From: Flavobacterium pectinovorum
GTDB taxonomy: Bacteria; Bacteroidota; Bacteroidia; Flavobacteriales; Flavobacteriaceae
Direction: 5' to 3'
DNA: 64,000 nt
Assembly: GCF_900142715.1 (NCBI RefSeq)
Contig: NZ_FRBX01000008.1
Coordinates: 186,001-250,000 of the forward strand
Part shown: one piece after another, positions 60,118-64,000 of the stretch
How the letters are laid out: each line of letters opens with the position of its first letter
Numbering within the stretch: the first letter of the stretch is position 1
Program-made: the position numbers and the translations under genes
The notes under the pieces: model-generated
The model's input: only the letters and a program-made list of their open reading frames with translations
The model's database searches: none
What the model was told of the DNA's origin: nothing

Positions 60118-63100
60118 ATGGATAAAAAAATATTCTCTTTTTTGTTTTCTACACGATTAATGGCCGTTCTTTTTTTAACATTTGCAATCGCAATGGGTGT
60201 TGGAACTTTTATCGAAAGTAAATACAATACCGATACAGCCAGAATTTTAATTTACAATACCTGGTGGTTTGAAGCCATAATGGTTTTCTTCCTGATCAAT
60301 TTCTTTGGAAACATCAAACGTTATCAATTATTAAAAAAAGAAAAGTGGGCAACTTTATTACTTCACATTGCTTTTATTTTTATTCTTTTAGGAGCTTTTA
60401 TTACCCGTTATATTAGTTACGAAGGTATGATGCCAATTCGCGAAGGCGCTGCCGAAAACCAAATCTATTCTGATAAAACATTTATTACAATCCTTGCTGA
60501 TGGTGAATATAAAGGCGAAATGAAACGCAGGGTTTTTGAAAAAAGCCTTTTGTTATCGCCCGTTACCAATAATGATTTTAGTATTTCAGGAAAATTTGAT
60601 GAAACTCCTTTTGAAGTGACTTTCGACAAATATATCATGGGCGCTAAAGAAACTATAAAACCAAGTGCAAACGGAACTTTATACCTTAAATTGGTAGAAG
60701 CAGGAGCAGGCGGACGTGAAGAACATTTCCTAAAAGAAGGTGAAGTTCAAAACATTCACAATGTTTTATTTGCTTTAAATAAACCAACAGATGGTGCCAT
60801 AAATATCAATACAACCGGCGAAAAATACACCATTCAAACACCTTTTGAAGGACGTTTTATGAGAATGGCTGATAAGTTTGAAGGTGATGTTACTAAAGAT
60901 AATGTGCAGCCGTTAATGATGCGATCTTTATATAGTATTGGTGATATTAGAATCGTTTTTCCAGATCCTGCTGTTAGAGGAATCGTTGATTATGAATCTA
61001 ATAACGATTATAAAGCAAAATCTCATACCGATGCTTTAGTTGTAAAAGTAAAAGCAGATGGGGAGGAAAAAGAAGTGAGACTTTTAGGTTCTAAAGGTAG
61101 TATTGGTGAACCTCAAACAGTTAAAATAGGAAAAATTGAATACACTTTATTCTACGGAAGTAAAGCCTATGTTTTGCCATTTAAAGTAAAATTAAACGAC
61201 TTTATAGCAACCAAATATCCTGGAACTGAGAAAAGTTATTCTTCTTTTGAAAGTAAAGTAACCGTTCAGGATTCTGCAGAAACTTTTGATGCTGATATTT
61301 ATATGAACCACGTTTTAGATCATAAAGGATACAGATTTTTTCAATCATCATTTGATCCGGATGAAAAAGGAACTGTATTGTCTGTAAACCATGATTTCTG
61401 GGGAACTTCAATTACTTATTTTGGATATTTTATGTTGTTCTTTGGTTTGATGGCCATTATGTTTACCAAACATTCTCGTTTTGCAGATTTGAAACGCAAA
61501 TTAGAAGCAGTGAAAAAGAAAAAAGAAAAACTAATTACCATTTTTGTTTTATTATTTAGTCTGAATGGCTTTGCGCAAGCGCCTCATGTTCATGAACATA
61601 ATCATTCGCATAACGAAGATCCAAACGATCACGCCAATCACGTTACTGCTCCACCAAGTCAAAAACAAATAGATTCGTTATTGACAATATATAAAGCGCC
61701 GAAAGAACATGCTGCAAAATTTGGGCGTTTGATTATTCAGGATGCTGGCGGTAGAATGAAACCTATCAATACTTTTTCATCTGAATTATTGAGAAAAGTG
61801 AGCCAGAGCGATACCTATAATGGAATGAATTCTGATCAGGTATTTTTGTCTATGACGCAATACGCCCAGGTTTGGATTCAGGTTCCTATTATTTACCTGA
61901 ATACAAAAGATGATAGTATCCGTAAAATTATTGGTATTGACAGAAAAGCAAAATTAGCTCCGTTTGTAAAGTTTTTTGACGAAAACGGAAATTATAAACT
62001 TGCGCCTTATTTAGATGCTGCTTACAAAGCAGGAAATCCAAATAGTTTTGAGAAAGATTTTATCGAAGCTGATAAAAAAGTAAATTTAATGGAGTCGGCA
62101 TTAAGCGGAAGTATTTTAAGAATATTTCCTATTCCGAATGACCCAAACAATAAATGGATCTCTTATTTAGAATTGAATAATGCAGGCTTAAAAGGAATGG
62201 ATTCTACGTATGTAAAACAAATTCTGCCAATGTATTTTAGTGCATTAAACAACGGTTCTATTACTAAAAACTTTGGTACTGCCGATCAGTTGGTTGAAAG
62301 TATTAATGGTTTTCAGAAGAAATTTGGAAGTAAAGTACGCCCAAGCGAACAAAAAATTGACCTTGAAATCGCGTACAATACTTATAATATTTTGCCAAAA
62401 ATGTTTTACTGGTATTCTCTTTCAGGAATCTTCATGTTGATTTTTACACTTTTCAGTATCTTTTTCGATAAAAAATGGTTACGAATCACTGTAAATGGTT
62501 TTCATATATTAATTGGGTTAATTTTTGCACTTCACACAGTCGCATTAATTGCCCGTTGGTATATTTCGGGTCACGCACCGTGGAGTAATGCTTATGAAGC
62601 CATTGTGTATGTAGCTTGGTCAACAATGTTCTTTGGATTGGCTTTTGACAGAAAATCGAAACTTACTGTGGCATCTGCAGCGTTTGTGACGGCGATGATT
62701 TTCATGGCATCAAACGCCAACTGGATTGATCCGGAAATTGCCAATTTACAACCTGTTTTGAATTCATATTGGTTAATGATTCACGTTGCAGTTATTGTGG
62801 CAAGTTACGGACCTACCGCACTTGGAATGATTTTAGGTTTTGTAGCCCTGATATTGATTTTCTTTACCAATGAGAAAAACAAAGCAAAAATGGAATTAAA
62901 CATCAAAGAAATCACTTATATCAACGAAATGGCGTTAACTATTGGTTTGATTATGTTAACAATAGGAAACTTTCTTGGAGGACAATGGGCCAACGAAAGC
63001 TGGGGACGTTACTGGGGATGGGATCCAAAAGAAACCTGGGCATTAATTTCAATCATGATTTATGCATTCGTAATTCACGCTCGTTTTGTACCATCGCTTC

Positions 63101-63333
63101 GTAGTAAATGGTTTTTCAACGTAATGAGTATGTACGCTTTTGTATCGATTTTATTTACGTATTATGGAGTAAATTTCCATTTGGTTGGTCTGCACTCTTA
63201 CGCAAGCGGAGAAGCGCATTCACTAAGCTGGGTTTATTATTCACTAGGAACTATTTCCTTAATTGCACTTATAACATATCCAAAATACAATAAGTATTAT
63301 AAAAACAAAAAAGCTGTAAAAGCAAAAAAATAA
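60118..63333 (+). CDS. Cytochrome c biogenesis CcsBA fusion
   Basis: A 1,071-residue membrane protein joining ResB/CcsB and CcsA. The start at 60118 (MDKKIFSFLFSTRLMAVLFLTFAIAMGVGTFIESKYNTDTARI) is the family N-terminus; 29 codons upstream are unlike it. ResB helices lie at residues about 15-115 and 430-465, with a large periplasmic domain between. A second hydrophobic segment (LITIFVLLFSLNGFAQ, about 475-490) is followed by the His-rich HVHEHNHSHNEDPNDHANHV. CcsA follows with WSNAYEAIVYVAWS and the haem-handling WGRYWGWDPKETWALI (WWD-like) motif. It moves haem to the periplasm and attaches it to apocytochromes (system II). Confidence 0.95.
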   Translation: MDKKIFSFLFSTRLMAVLFLTFAIAMGVGTFIESKYNTDTARILIYNTWWFEAIMVFFLINFFGNIKRYQLLKKEKWATLLLHIAFIFILLGAFITRYISYEGMMPIREGAAENQIYSDKTFITILADGEYKGEMKRRVFEKSLLLSPVTNNDFSISGKFDETPFEVTFDKYIMGAKETIKPSANGTLYLKLVEAGAGGREEHFLKEGEVQNIHNVLFALNKPTDGAININTTGEKYTIQTPFEGRFMRMADKFEGDVTKDNVQPLMMRSLYSIGDIRIVFPDPAVRGIVDYESNNDYKAKSHTDALVVKVKADGEEKEVRLLGSKGSIGEPQTVKIGKIEYTLFYGSKAYVLPFKVKLNDFIATKYPGTEKSYSSFESKVTVQDSAETFDADIYMNHVLDHKGYRFFQSSFDPDEKGTVLSVNHDFWGTSITYFGYFMLFFGLMAIMFTKHSRFADLKRKLEAVKKKKEKLITIFVLLFSLNGFAQAPHVHEHNHSHNEDPNDHANHVTAPPSQKQIDSLLTIYKAPKEHAAKFGRLIIQDAGGRMKPINTFSSELLRKVSQSDTYNGMNSDQVFLSMTQYAQVWIQVPIIYLNTKDDSIRKIIGIDRKAKLAPFVKFFDENGNYKLAPYLDAAYKAGNPNSFEKDFIEADKKVNLMESALSGSILRIFPIPNDPNNKWISYLELNNAGLKGMDSTYVKQILPMYFSALNNGSITKNFGTADQLVESINGFQKKFGSKVRPSEQKIDLEIAYNTYNILPKMFYWYSLSGIFMLIFTLFSIFFDKKWLRITVNGFHILIGLIFALHTVALIARWYISGHAPWSNAYEAIVYVAWSTMFFGLAFDRKSKLTVASAAFVTAMIFMASNANWIDPEIANLQPVLNSYWLMIHVAVIVASYGPTALGMILGFVALILIFFTNEKNKAKMELNIKEITYINEMALTIGLIMLTIGNFLGGQWANESWGRYWGWDPKETWALISIMIYAFVIHARFVPSLRSKWFFNVMSMYAFVSILFTYYGVNFHLVGLHSYASGEAHSLSWVYYSLGTISLIALITYPKYNKYYKNKKAVKAKK

Positions 63334-63365
63334 ATAATTTTAGAAAGCAAATTATTAATTCTTCT

Positions 63366-63394
63366 AAAAGGTTCAGCGTAAAGTTGAACCTTTT
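63366..63394 (+). terminator. ccsBA terminator
   Basis: AAAAGGTTCA (63366-63375) pairs with TGAACCTTTT (63385-63394), followed by five more T. It starts 32 bases after the stop. Confidence 0.85.
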
Positions 63395-63444
63395 TTTTTG
63401 ATCATTAGCAGAATTAGAAGCTGTTTCCTGCTGTCCACTGTATC

Positions 63445-63480
63445 TTTTATGGATCCCGAAGCCTCGGGACCACCATAAAA
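63445..63480. repeat. Nested palindrome near the window end
   Basis: TTTTATGG (63445-63452) pairs with CCATAAAA (63473-63480) and encloses TCCCGA-AGCC-TCGGGA. It looks like a member of the same dispersed CCCGA-type palindromes seen at 35971. The following 60 bases have no recognisable content. Confidence 0.55.
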
Positions 63481-63552
63481 TGATGCCGTTCCCATCAGGG
63501 CTAGGGCACTTGGTTTCATTAGAGCATTCAAATAGTAATCATTTATAATTTC

Positions 63553-64000
63553 TTATTTCGGCAATTTCCCAATAATAGCAAGCACTATAATAATTAGGAT
63601 AAAAAAAGTAACTAAAAAAATCAAGTGACTTAAAATCGTTAAAAAGAAAGCTCTTGTTCTTGACATTTTATTAAAAAACTGAATGTTTGTCCAAAATATC
63701 AATATAATACCAAGAAGATAAGTCAAAGATGAAAACCTCTCAGCATGATGTATACTATTTAAATATAAAAGTATTGGAAATGTCAAAATTTGCACAGAAA
63801 GTCTTTGTGAAGCCTTAAAAGTGTTCAATACAAATAATTCGACAAAATTATAGCCTTGTTTTCTAAAAACAATATAAGTTCCAATAGTATAAATAGGAAT
63901 TGTAGCAATCGTAACCCAGGCAAAATGAGTTGCCATCCACTCATTATAATCATTAAAATCAATCTCTAAATCTGTAGAAGCCTGAAATAAATTGATATGA
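63553..64000 (-). CDS. Partial membrane protein, DUF3667-like
   Basis: The reading frame stays open to the window edge (DLEIDFNDYNEWMATHFAWVT and before), so the start lies outside. The visible 149 residues hold three to four membrane helices (WVTIATIPIYTIGTYIVF, VQILTFPILLYL, SLTYLLGIILIFW, LSHLIFLVTFFILIIIVLAII). The arrangement and the NDYNEWMATH stretch fit the C-terminus of DUF3667 proteins, membrane proteins of unknown role common in Bacteroidota. Family assignment is tentative because only the tail is seen. Confidence 0.6.
   Translation of the reverse strand, partial: HINLFQASTDLEIDFNDYNEWMATHFAWVTIATIPIYTIGTYIVFRKQGYNFVELFVLNTFKASQRLSVQILTFPILLYLNSIHHAERFSSLTYLLGIILIFWTNIQFFNKMSRTRAFFLTILSHLIFLVTFFILIIIVLAIIGKLPK

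Overview
The window is a low-GC Bacteroidota chromosome segment, most likely Flavobacterium or a close relative. Pointers are the type IX secretion C-terminal sorting domain on the giant protein at 1003-9567, TAnnTTTG-type -7 boxes, very A/T-rich starts with little Shine-Dalgarno signal, and family markers such as DUF2911, DUF1684, DUF2520, the fused CcsBA and a GH28 enzyme.

Layout. 0.1-10.9 kb: a secreted-surface operon (phage-collar-like protein, 2,854-residue LamG/T9SS protein, a smaller secreted relative of part of it, a lipoprotein). 11-23.3 kb: an accessory region. It holds a small orphan gene, an IS6-type transposase remnant, a compositionally distinct four-gene cluster (12.7-19.8 kb) of large proteins without signal peptides, a broken alpha/beta hydrolase, and a tyrosine-recombinase module whose integrase is split over three reading frames. 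Four copies of a degenerate site of about 21 bp (11604, 20151, 20480, 23248) and a longer diverged repeat bracket these blocks, suggesting serial integrations next to mnmE.

23.4-35.7 kb: mnmE, a universal stress protein, a membrane-anchored MutS-like ATPase, an ExbD-like protein, a fasciclin protein, an EamA exporter, two beta-lactamase-fold hydrolases, and a BlaR1/BlaI-type pair with a well-formed operator-promoter. 36.2-44.7 kb: MFS transporter, DUF1684 protein, TatD-like hydrolase, tcdA, a HAD phosphatase, a DUF2911 protein, a TetR regulator with a palindromic operator plus its DUF1348 partner, and small membrane proteins. 44.7-50.1 kb: DUF805 protein, sodium:solute symporter with a 35-residue companion, LmbE-like deacetylase and an Asp/His-rich secreted protein. 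50.3-57 kb: BamA/TamA-like protein, AI-2E-type permease, MscS channel and the maf-ubiA-kdsC-DUF2520 run. 57-64 kb: tail-fibre-like secreted protein, GH28 with a LacI-type operator, CcsBA and a partial membrane protein.

The best candidate for something undescribed is the 12.7-19.8 kb cluster. A small first gene is followed by a strong hairpin, then a 1,153-residue beta-rich protein with a glycine-rich hydrophobic stretch, a tail-fibre-like protein, and a LamG protein that shares helical FP-x-L/I repeats with it. No known contractile-tail core genes (sheath, tube, ATPase) are visible, so its role is open. All statements rest on reading the sequence and remembered families; no database search was run.
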